Shown here piece by piece: positions 1 to 5,346 of a stretch of DNA of 5,346 nt (positions within the stretch are counted from its first letter, which is position 1; the number at the start of each line of letters is the position of its first letter). The notes under the pieces are model-generated. The model searched no databases. It was not told the origin of the DNA and worked only from the letters and a program-made list of their open reading frames with translations. The stretch is from Pelagilacustribacter hypolimneticus. GTDB taxonomy: Bacteria; Pseudomonadota; Alphaproteobacteria; Pelagibacterales; Pelagibacteraceae. Location of the stretch: the NCBI GenBank assembly GCA_965235125.1, contig CBDDXH010000060.1:1-5346 (forward strand). Direction: 5' to 3'. The translations under genes were made by a program, and so were the position numbers.

Positions 1-1
1 T

Positions 2-1414
2 AAATCCAAAGTGAGTGGTGATGCTATTGAAATGGTTATTAATAGAATAATTGATAATGCCTCAGTTGCAATTGCTTCCTTTAATAGAAAGCCCGTTATC
101 TCTGCCAGAGAAATGGCCTTAGCGCACCCAAGAAAAAATGGCGCAACAATTTTTGGTATTAACAGTAAACAAACTTTTCATTGTGAATGGGCAGCATGGG
201 CAAATAGTACAGCTGTTAGAGAATTAGATTTTCATGATACTTTTCTTGCTGCAGATTATTCTCATCCAGCTGATAACATTCCACCTATTTTTGCAGTAGC
301 TCAACAAATGAAATGTAATGGTGCTAATTTAATAAGAGGGATTATTACAGGTTATGAAGTTCAAGTTAATTTAGTTAAAGGTATTTGCCTTCATGAACAT
401 AAAATAGATCATATTGCGCACCTTGGACCAAGTGTTGCAGCAGGAATTGGCACTTTATTAAATTTAGAAACCGAAGTCGTTTATCAATCTATCCAGCAAG
501 CTTTACATACAACCATTTCAACAAGACAATCTAGAAAAGGAGAAATTTCAAGTTGGAAAGCCTACGCTCCTGCCCACGCAGGTAAATTAGCCATCGAAGC
601 AGTTGATAGATGTATGAGAGGAGAAGGAGCACCGAGTCCTATTTATGAAGGAGAAGATAGTATTATTGCTTATGTGCTTGGAGGAAAAAATTCAAAATAC
701 ACTGTTCCACTTCCAGAAAGAAATGAGACGAAAAAAGCAATACTTGAGACCTATACCAAAGAATATTCTGCCGAATATCAAGCTCAAGCTTTAATTGATT
801 TAGCAAGAAGTTTAAAAAAAAGAGTTGGCAATATTGAAAAAATTAAAAGTATTGATATTTATACCAGTCATCATACTCACAATGTAATTGGCACAGGTGC
901 AAACGATCCTCAAAAAATGGATCCTTCTGCGAGCAGAGAAACTTTAGATCACTCTATTATGTATATTTTTGCGGTAGCCTTAGAAGATGGAAGTTGGCAT
1001 CATGTAAAATCTTATACTCCTGAAAGGGCAAGAAGAATAAGCACTGTTGAGTTATGGAAAAAAATTAAAACGTTTGAAGATCCTGAATGGACTAAAAAAT
1101 ATCATCATCCTGATCCAAAGCAAAAACGTTTTGGTGGAAAAGTAGTGATTACCATGAAAGATGGAAGCATTGTTTCAGATGAGCTAGGAATTGCAGATGC
1201 CCATCCTAATGGCAGAAGACCTTTTACAAGATCAAATTATATTGAAAAATTTAGATCGTTAACGGATGGAATAATTACTAGCAGTGAGTCGAAAAGATTC
1301 TTAAAAAACGTTCAGAATTTAAAAAAACTAGGCACCAAGGAACTTAATAAGTTGAATATTGAAGTTAAAAAACGCTATAAATCAAAAAAACCAATAGAAT
1401 TAGGCATATTTTAA
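2..1414 (+). CDS. prpD: MmgE/PrpD-family 2-methylcitrate dehydratase-like protein, 5' end cut by the window
   Basis: Probable cytosolic dehydratase of the 2-methylcitrate cycle, which breaks down propionyl-CoA by removing water from 2-methylcitrate without an iron-sulfur cluster. Residues are numbered from the GTG at 11, which would give 467 aa. The frame is open to the window edge (Lys-Ser-Lys precede that GTG), no ribosome site can be seen and family members carry a longer N-terminal helical segment, so the true start is upstream. Seen: the family block ELDFHDTFLAADYSHPADN near residues 71-89 with D73, T77 and H85, matching the conserved Asp/Thr/His of the active site; H134 and H137 before GPSVAAG; K183 in SSWKAYAPAHAGK; an EYSAEYQAQ block (251-259) like FPAEFHSQ of E. 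coli PrpD; and a C-terminal FEDPEWTKKYH segment. Related activities in this superfamily (cis-aconitate decarboxylase, iminodisuccinate epimerase) cannot be excluded. Neighbouring prpB or prpC would have to lie upstream. The family call is firm; the exact substrate is inferred. Confidence 0.85.
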   Translation, partial: KSKVSGDAIEMVINRIIDNASVAIASFNRKPVISAREMALAHPRKNGATIFGINSKQTFHCEWAAWANSTAVRELDFHDTFLAADYSHPADNIPPIFAVAQQMKCNGANLIRGIITGYEVQVNLVKGICLHEHKIDHIAHLGPSVAAGIGTLLNLETEVVYQSIQQALHTTISTRQSRKGEISSWKAYAPAHAGKLAIEAVDRCMRGEGAPSPIYEGEDSIIAYVLGGKNSKYTVPLPERNETKKAILETYTKEYSAEYQAQALIDLARSLKKRVGNIEKIKSIDIYTSHHTHNVIGTGANDPQKMDPSASRETLDHSIMYIFAVALEDGSWHHVKSYTPERARRISTVELWKKIKTFEDPEWTKKYHHPDPKQKRFGGKVVITMKDGSIVSDELGIADAHPNGRRPFTRSNYIEKFRSLTDGIITSSESKRFLKNVQNLKKLGTKELNKLNIEVKKRYKSKKPIELGIF

Positions 1415-1475
1415 GGTAATTATTATCGTATAATGAATAGTAGTTGCACAATTACCACTATCTACAACTAATTTT
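1415..1475 (+). other. Structured stretch after prpD: possible pseudoknot or weak 3' end
   Basis: Three complementary pairs are visible directly after the prpD stop. GGTAATT (1415-1421) pairs with AATTACC (1450-1456). ATTAT (1422-1426) pairs with ATAAT (1430-1434) across a three-base loop. TAGTTG (1441-1446) pairs with CAACTA (1465-1470). The third stem has one arm inside the first stem's loop and one outside, so all three together would make a pseudoknot. A short TTTT follows at 1472-1475. The stretch could be the 3' end of the prpD transcript (a weak terminator) or a structured RNA upstream of the barrel gene. I recognise no known riboswitch in it. The stems are short and AT-rich and could arise by chance. 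Confidence 0.3.
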
Positions 1476-1509
1476 AAAAATTGTCTTTTGAACTTTTAAA
1501 TCAAACAGA

Positions 1510-1539
1510 TTTAGTTATATTTAAAATAATTTTTATAAA
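1510..1539 (+). promoter_or_regulatory. Candidate promoter of the barrel protein gene
   Basis: TATAAA at 1534-1539 is a five-of-six match to the -10 consensus. It lies 18 bases after TTTAGT (1510-1515), a poor -35. Transcription would start near 1546, giving a leader of about 18 bases that contains the AAAAGG ribosome site. Alternatives are TATATT at 1516-1521 and the better -35 TTGAAC at 1488-1493, but their mutual spacing is 22 bases, too long for a standard sigma-70 promoter. A separate promoter is expected because the gene ends in its own strong terminator and sits 149 bases from prpD. In DNA this AT-rich such matches are common. Confidence 0.3.
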
Positions 1540-1563
1540 AATAATAAATAGAAAAGGCTTAAA

Positions 1564-2283
1564 ATGAATAAAATTAAACAATTTTTGATAACAACTATTG
1601 CAATCGTTTGTTTATCAACCTCAGCATTTGCTGGAAGCTTTGGTATAGGTGTATCAGGTACAGCTGCAAGCGTGTCTGCATCTGGTAGCGAAACAACTGG
1701 AGCACAAACAGCAGGAACTGCTCAAACAGATAATTCTGTAGTAAGAGCTACAGCCGGAAACAGAATTATGTTCGGATCAGTATTTGCTGAATACAATTTT
1801 TTAGACAGCGAAAGATTTACATTAGGGATAGATTATATTCCAGGTGAAGCTGATGTAAATAAAGAAACTCTTTCTAGAACTGACACTAATAGTGATGGTA
1901 CTGAAAATAATTTACAAGCTGGCACAAGAAAAGCTAACGCTAAAATTTCTGACCATGTGACTTATTATGGTGAGTTAGTTTTAGGAGCTGGTATTTATGG
2001 TAAAGTAGGTTTTGCTCAAGTTGATATTAAAACTACAGAATCAACTGCAACTACAGTAGCTGCAACAACTGGTTCATACCCAAATAAAACACTTGATGCT
2101 TGGACTTATGGTATTGGGCAAAAAGGTAATTTAGGAAAAAATGGTTTCTACAAAGTTGAAGGGTTTATAACTGATTACGATACGTTCTCAGCAACTTCTA
2201 CAGGGGGTGTAGGGAATGCTAACACAGTGAGCGCTGATCTTGACGTTGTTGGAGCTTCTTTAAAAATTGGCTTAAAGTTTTAA
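1564..2283 (+). CDS. Secreted small beta-barrel outer membrane protein (porin- or OmpW-like fold), function unknown
   Basis: The 239-aa product begins with a clear Sec signal peptide: Lys at 3 and 5, a hydrophobic core at about 7-18, then STSAFA with predicted cleavage after A23. The mature part alternates polar and hydrophobic residues in strand-like blocks (about 25-38, 68-80, 85-93, 131-157, 178-187, 194-205 and 223-239). It ends in ASLKIGLKF, with the terminal Phe and alternating hydrophobics that the BAM machinery recognises. About eight strands would fit an OmpA- or OmpW-type barrel. The loops are rich in Gly, Ala, Ser and Thr (about 36-58 and 158-172). Loop 107-114 reads D-x-N-x-D-G-x-E, like the start of a calcium-binding loop. 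The start is supported by AAAAGG at 1552-1557, six bases before the ATG. Codon use is less A/T-extreme than in the genes to its right, which may reflect high expression. It is alone in its transcription unit. Barrel and location are well supported; the substrate or partner is unknown. Confidence 0.75.
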   Translation: MNKIKQFLITTIAIVCLSTSAFAGSFGIGVSGTAASVSASGSETTGAQTAGTAQTDNSVVRATAGNRIMFGSVFAEYNFLDSERFTLGIDYIPGEADVNKETLSRTDTNSDGTENNLQAGTRKANAKISDHVTYYGELVLGAGIYGKVGFAQVDIKTTESTATTVAATTGSYPNKTLDAWTYGIGQKGNLGKNGFYKVEGFITDYDTFSATSTGGVGNANTVSADLDVVGASLKIGLKF

Positions 2284-2309
2284 TTAGTTAATTTAAAAAA
2301 TTTAAAATT

Positions 2310-2341
2310 AAACCCGCCCTTAAAACGGCGGGTTTTTTTTT
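2310..2341. terminator. Strong intrinsic terminator shared by the convergent genes
   Basis: A nine-base perfect stem, AAACCCGCC (2310-2318) with GGCGGGTTT (2327-2335), encloses an eight-base loop. On the plus strand a T run follows (2333-2341). It starts 26 bases after the barrel gene stop, the classic Rho-independent form. Read from the minus strand, the same hairpin is followed by TTTAATTTTAAATTTTTT, so it probably works both ways and also ends the terC/oxidoreductase transcript. The stop codon of the oxidoreductase gene (2320-2322) lies in the loop. Confidence 0.9.
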
Positions 2342-3300
2342 ATCTTTTTATAAAGTGAATTTGCACTTTGCCAAGCATTTTCAGCTTTAGATCCGTTTAG
2401 CCAGTCAGCACAAATACCTAAATTAAACTTTTTTATCCAATGAGAATCTTCTTTTGTTTTAAGATTATTATAGGCGTATTTCCAACCATGAATATTTTGA
2501 TAGATTAATTTTTTAATCTCAAAACCTGCCAGTTTTTCGAACTTTTGAGCTACTTCAACTATATATTTTTTTTTATTTTTCTTAAATAAGTTAAATATTT
2601 TCTTAGAGTAGTTTTTAGAACATTGTAACGTCCATAAATGCTCACTAGATTTAAATCTATTTTTAGAGTTTTCATTAGCCGCCCACGCTAAAATATCATC
2701 ATCAAATTTAATACTGCTAATAGGTAATTTTTTGTAATTTTTATAAGCGGCCATAACCGTTATATTTGACAACATATTTACTTTTAGATTTGATAGTTTT
2801 TTGTCTAAATATTTTGAAGCTAATACTTTTAATTGAGGAAAAGGGCAGGTTAAAATTAAGTATTTGAAAAAAACTTGTTCTTTATTATTTAGAGTAATAG
2901 TCCAACAATTAGAGTTAAATTTTATATTTGTAACTGCTGCGTTGTAATGAGTTTTGATATTTTTGATTAAATATTTGCAAATATCATTATTTCCTTTTTT
3001 ACCTATATATTTGATTGATTTTTTCTCTTTTTTAAAGGTAAAGTCTAGATGTTCTCCCTCCCACTCTTTTAAGACATTTTTTTCTCTAAGATCCAATATA
3101 AATTTTTTAAATTCGTTAGATTGAGGGGAAAAATACTGAAGACCATGATCAAAACTTAAATTAGATTTATATCTTCTATTCGAAGCTCTACCCCCTAATC
3201 CTCTAGCTTTATCGAAAATCTCTATAGAATATTTTTTAGCTAATAAATTTGCAATGGTTGAACCAGCAATACCGCTACCTACAATGCAGAAGTCTTTCAT
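2320..3300 (-). CDS. Renalase-like NAD(P)/FAD-dependent oxidoreductase
   Basis: This 326-aa protein is a predicted soluble flavoprotein of the renalase-like, amine-oxidase-fold group; the substrate is unknown. The N-terminus carries the dinucleotide-binding motif G8-x-G10-x-x-G13 in IVGSGIAGS. D30 sits at the end of the second strand, where an acidic residue binds the ribose, followed by the family motif KARGLGGRASNRR (31-43) and DHGLQYF (51-57). The C-terminal FAD block reads ICADWLNGSKAENAW (296-310), where relatives usually have GDW; here the Gly is Ala298. The chain is unusually rich in lysine. Its ATG overlaps the terC stop as ATGA, so the two genes are co-transcribed and probably coupled in translation. 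No good ribosome site precedes it, and its start codon lies in a hairpin (3288-3317). The final Asn-Pro-Pro-Phe is encoded by the terminator arm and includes two CCG codons in a row, unusual for this composition. The family is confident; the reaction is not known. Confidence 0.85.
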   Translation of the reverse strand: MKDFCIVGSGIAGSTIANLLAKKYSIEIFDKARGLGGRASNRRYKSNLSFDHGLQYFSPQSNEFKKFILDLREKNVLKEWEGEHLDFTFKKEKKSIKYIGKKGNNDICKYLIKNIKTHYNAAVTNIKFNSNCWTITLNNKEQVFFKYLILTCPFPQLKVLASKYLDKKLSNLKVNMLSNITVMAAYKNYKKLPISSIKFDDDILAWAANENSKNRFKSSEHLWTLQCSKNYSKKIFNLFKKNKKKYIVEVAQKFEKLAGFEIKKLIYQNIHGWKYAYNNLKTKEDSHWIKKFNLGICADWLNGSKAENAWQSANSLYKKIKKNPPF

Positions 3301-3317
3301 ACATGAAATAGACTTCT
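3288..3317 (-). promoter_or_regulatory. Inverted repeat burying the oxidoreductase start codon
   Basis: On the plus strand AGAAGTC-TTTCAT (3288-3300) is followed after AC by ATGAAA-TA-GACTTCT (3303-3317). In the minus-strand mRNA this gives a stem of six plus seven pairs with a two-base bulge and a tight loop at GT. The ATG of the oxidoreductase (3300-3298) is the first part of the 3' arm, and the terC stop TGA (3299-3297) lies in the same arm. Ribosomes finishing terC would melt the stem, so it is a plausible device making oxidoreductase translation depend on terC translation. The repeat is seen directly; the regulatory role is inferred. Confidence 0.45.
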
Positions 3318-3920
3318 AAAATTTTCATCAATTGTTATGATTTTAAGACTATCTAATCCACCTATGATTAATTGCATAGCTACAATAAAAATAACCGCAA
3401 TACCCAACCATCCTAACCAACGATGATTTTTAATGTAATTTGCAAAAAAGGATGCAAGGGTTCCAATTAAAACAACAGACAGTAACAAACCAATAATTAA
3501 TAAATAATAATGCTGTTTTGCTGCTCCAGCAACTCCTAAAACGTTATCTAAACTCAAAGTGATATCAGCAACCAAGATTTGGTAAACACCCTTGCTAAAT
3601 GAAGTCGTTTCTTTAGATTTTAATTCTGGAGATTTAATTTTTTTTGGCTCAAATAAATCTTTTCTTAAATTATAAATTACCCAGAGTAATAAAACGCCGC
3701 CAATAATTTTAATCCATGAAATACCCAAAAGAAAAGTAGCACTTAATGCAAAAACCACTCTAAAAATAAAAGCAGCAGCTACTCCAAAAGCTATAATTTT
3801 TTTTTTATTGTCAGGAGCAAAATTAGCAGCAATCATCCCTATAATGATTGCATTATCTGCTGCCATTACGATATCAATGAAGACTATTTGAAAAAATATG
3901 ACTAATTGTTCTAAAAACAT
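3297..3920 (-). CDS. TerC-family integral membrane protein (YjbE/YkoY-like)
   Basis: A 207-aa inner membrane protein of the TerC family, whose members are linked to manganese export, metal supply to exported enzymes and tellurite resistance. Seen: two copies of the family's acidic signature inside membrane helices, DIVMAADNA with D16, D22 and N23, and DITLSLDNV with D119, D125 and N126. These paired Asp/Asn residues are the likely metal-binding site. Hydrophobic helices fall at about 6-30, 43-66, 69-86, 112-132, 138-160 and 168-188, with a charged lysine-rich loop at 87-108. The length fits the short YjbE-type branch. The start is the first ATG after the divergent spacer and gives the expected N-terminal helix, though no Shine-Dalgarno sequence is visible. 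A TATAAT -10 box lies 23 bases upstream. It is the first gene of a two-gene unit with the FAD oxidoreductase. A run of ten A's (3797-3806, read on the minus strand) encodes Lys39-41. The leader is too short for a yybP-ykoY manganese riboswitch. The transported ion is inferred from the family. Confidence 0.85.
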   Translation of the reverse strand: MFLEQLVIFFQIVFIDIVMAADNAIIIGMIAANFAPDNKKKIIAFGVAAAFIFRVVFALSATFLLGISWIKIIGGVLLLWVIYNLRKDLFEPKKIKSPELKSKETTSFSKGVYQILVADITLSLDNVLGVAGAAKQHYYLLIIGLLLSVVLIGTLASFFANYIKNHRWLGWLGIAVIFIVAMQLIIGGLDSLKIITIDENFRSLFHV

Positions 3921-3921
3921 T

Positions 3922-3950
3922 TTGTATTATTTATATTATTTAATTATAGA
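3922..3950 (+). promoter_or_regulatory. Candidate promoter of the MATE transporter unit
   Basis: TTGTAT (3922-3927) and TATAGA (3945-3950) are separated by exactly 17 bases and would start transcription near 3957, about 26 bases before the MATE ATG. Each box is an imperfect match. The -10 overlaps the minus-strand TATAAT of terC, so RNA polymerase could occupy only one direction at a time. Confidence 0.35.
3943..3948 (-). promoter_or_regulatory. -10 box of the terC unit promoter
   Basis: Read on the minus strand this is a perfect TATAAT, 23 bases before the terC ATG. The best -35-like match, TTGAGA (3976-3971 on the minus strand), is 22 bases upstream, longer than the usual 17, while the correctly spaced hexamer (AAATGT) is poor. 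The box is plausible because the gene needs a promoter within this 62-base divergent spacer. Confidence 0.4.
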
Positions 3951-3982
3951 AAAATAAAGAATAAAACATTTCTCAATTAAAA

Positions 3983-5299
3983 ATGAACAAATCCGTCGCA
4001 ACATCAAAATCTTATTTATTAAAGTTATCTATTCCTATTTTTTTCTCTAACTTAGCCATACCCTTTGCTGGTTTAGTAGACACTAGTTTAATGGGACATT
4101 TGGGCAGTGAAAAATTTTTAGCAGCAACCAGCATAGCAACCTCCGTGATTACAATGGTTTTATGGAGCTTTGGTTTTTTGCGAATGAGCACTGTAGGACT
4201 TGTGGCCCAGGCACATGGCAGAGAAGATTATGGAGAAATTATTTCCATTTTGATCAAAAATTTAATTTTAGCTCTTTTAATTGGTTTAATTATAATATTT
4301 TTTAAAGATGTAATTTTATTTTTAATTAATAAATTTTTTTCAACTTCTGAAGAAACATTTGTTTTAATAAGTAAGTATATTTCAATTAGAATATTATCCG
4401 CACCGGCAGAACTAATTATTTATGTTTTAGCTGGATTTTATTTAGGTTTACAAAAAACAATTACTTCAAGTTTAATGATATCATTTTTCTGTATTGGTAA
4501 TGCTATTTTAAGTATAGCACTTGTTAACCATTTTAATTTAGAAATTTCTGGCGTAGCAGCTGGGACAGCTATTGCAGCCTACGTAACAATTATTATCTTT
4601 TTGTTGTTAAGTTATAACGAATTAAAAGATAAAATTAAAAACACAATTAATTATAACAAAATATTTAATTTAGTAAAAATAATTAAATTATTTAATATTA
4701 ATTTTGATATTTTTATTAGAACTATTCTTTTAACTTTTTCTTTTTTATGGATGACCTATCAAAGCTCTAAATTGGGTGAAAATTATTTAGCTGTTAATAC
4801 CATTTTAATTCAGTTTATAATGATAGCTTCTTTTTTCTTAGACGCTTATGCTTTTTCTACTGAGGCAGTTGTTGGACAAACCATAGGCCTAAGAGCAAAG
4901 AATTCCTTTTTAAACGTTGTATCAAATTCTTTTCAATTAAGTATTTTTTCCGGTTTAATGATTTCAATTATTTTCTTATTTATTTTTCAATATATCTTAA
5001 ATACGTTAACAGATTTAGATCATATAAAATATTTAGCTTTTCAATATATTTTTTGGATCATTATTATTCCTCCTATTGCATCTATTTGTTATCAATTTGA
5101 TGGTATTTTTATCGGTGCCTCTCAAACTACTGAGATGAGAAATGGAATGATTGTGTCGGTAATTCTTTTTATCTTTTCTTCTCATTTTTTAGTTGCTAAT
5201 TTTAGCAATCACGGTTTGTGGTTATCTTTTTTATTTTTTATGATTATTAGATCAATCACATTAAATTATTCTTTTAATAATATATTAAAGAAATTTTAG
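3983..5299 (+). CDS. MATE-family efflux transporter, DinF-like branch
   Basis: A 438-aa inner membrane transporter of the MATE (multidrug and toxic compound extrusion) family, which exports organic compounds in exchange for protons or sodium. The length and about 12 hydrophobic segments in two halves fit the family. Seen: the N-terminal helix signature with SIPIFFSNLAIPFAG then LVDTSLMGHLGS (about 16-42), where D33 is the conserved acidic position of DinF-type proteins; GLVAQAHGRED (72-82); and in the second half DAYAFSTEAVVGQTIG (287-302), matching the DinF-type FAYAxEALVGQ block, plus GASQTTEMRN (378-387). The halves are joined by a lysine-rich stretch (about 212-236). The ATG is the first after an in-frame stop in the divergent spacer; no clear ribosome site precedes it, so a leaderless or weak-site start is possible. 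The stop abuts the ATG of the next gene, suggesting an operon. Despite the DinF resemblance I see no LexA box upstream. The substrate is unknown. Confidence 0.9.
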   Translation: MNKSVATSKSYLLKLSIPIFFSNLAIPFAGLVDTSLMGHLGSEKFLAATSIATSVITMVLWSFGFLRMSTVGLVAQAHGREDYGEIISILIKNLILALLIGLIIIFFKDVILFLINKFFSTSEETFVLISKYISIRILSAPAELIIYVLAGFYLGLQKTITSSLMISFFCIGNAILSIALVNHFNLEISGVAAGTAIAAYVTIIIFLLLSYNELKDKIKNTINYNKIFNLVKIIKLFNINFDIFIRTILLTFSFLWMTYQSSKLGENYLAVNTILIQFIMIASFFLDAYAFSTEAVVGQTIGLRAKNSFLNVVSNSFQLSIFSGLMISIIFLFIFQYILNTLTDLDHIKYLAFQYIFWIIIIPPIASICYQFDGIFIGASQTTEMRNGMIVSVILFIFSSHFLVANFSNHGLWLSFLFFMIIRSITLNYSFNNILKKF

Positions 5300-5346
5300 A
5301 TGCTTTCGATTTATAAAATTCCTGGATATATTCTTTGTTTAATAGG
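5300..5346 (+). CDS. Start of an unidentified downstream gene, cut by the window
   Basis: An ATG directly follows the MATE stop codon (TAGATG with no spacer) and opens a frame that reads to the edge: MLSIYKIPGYILCLIG. The segment is short, hydrophobic and contains Pro-Gly, like the first helix of a membrane protein. Proteins of the putative sulfate exporter (YeiH) family often begin with a similar Pro-Gly helix, but 15 codons cannot establish that. The zero-base spacing suggests translation coupled to the transporter. No ribosome site stands out; AAAGAAAT at 5287-5294 is a weak candidate. Confidence 0.5.
   Translation, partial: MLSIYKIPGYILCLI

Noticed and set aside
11..13. GTG as the start codon of the PrpD-like gene.
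   Set aside because: The frame stays open to the window edge, no ribosome site can be seen and family proteins have more N-terminal sequence, so the gene is truncated by the window.
1433..1471. A 12-codon frame (MNSSCTITTIYN) between prpD and the barrel gene, a possible leader peptide.
   Set aside because: There is no ribosome site at a proper distance, its C-ending codons are unlike the neighbouring genes, it has no informative codon runs, and it lies within the stretch better explained as structured RNA.
2284..2310. AT-rich palindrome-like repeats (AATTTAAA) before the terminator.
   Set aside because: They are simple A/T composition; together they serve as the U-rich tail of the terminator on the minus strand and need no other explanation.
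2560..2600. T-rich runs within the oxidoreductase region that could look like a terminator.
   Set aside because: They encode lysine-rich protein on the minus strand and no G/C stem precedes them.
3921..3982. A yybP-ykoY manganese riboswitch upstream of terC, as found with relatives.
   Set aside because: Only 62 bases separate the divergent genes, the expected leader after the -10 box is under 25 bases, and none of the conserved G/C-rich riboswitch motifs is present.
3921..3982. LexA (SOS) box upstream of the DinF-like transporter.
   Set aside because: I see neither the CTG-N10-CAG pattern nor the alphaproteobacterial GTTC-N7-GTTC pattern. DinF here is only a subfamily name.

Overview
The base composition (roughly 30% G+C by eye), lysine-rich proteins, short spacers and tightly packed genes point to a streamlined marine alphaproteobacterium, most likely the SAR11/Pelagibacter group. 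This is inferred from composition and family resemblance; no search was run. I see no mobile element, CRISPR array, tRNA or rRNA, and most of the window looks like ordinary chromosomal core.

Layout: (1) The left edge cuts into a plus-strand MmgE/PrpD-family gene (2-methylcitrate dehydratase-like, 2-1414). Its real start lies upstream of the window. (2) A 149-base spacer follows. Its first 60 bases can fold into interlocking stems and its second half holds the leader of the next gene. (3) A plus-strand gene for a small secreted beta-barrel outer membrane protein (1564-2283) ends in a strong hairpin terminator. (4) The terminator is shared with a convergent minus-strand pair, a TerC-family membrane protein (3297-3920) followed by a renalase-like FAD oxidoreductase (2320-3300). 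The two overlap by four bases (ATGA). (5) A 62-base divergent promoter region separates this pair from a plus-strand MATE/DinF-type transporter (3983-5299). The transporter's stop codon is followed at once by the ATG of another gene that runs off the right edge (5300-5346).

The window therefore has at least four transcription units: prpD (part of an upstream unit), the barrel protein alone, terC plus FAD oxidoreductase, and MATE plus its downstream partner. The functions are unrelated across units (propionate catabolism, outer membrane, metal handling/redox, drug or metabolite export), so the window does not form a single system. The most interesting signals are small. One is a near-perfect 13-bp inverted repeat that buries the oxidoreductase start codon at its overlap with terC. 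Another is a terminator whose arm encodes the last codons of the convergent gene. A third is a possible pseudoknot after prpD. I found no convincing undescribed multi-gene system.
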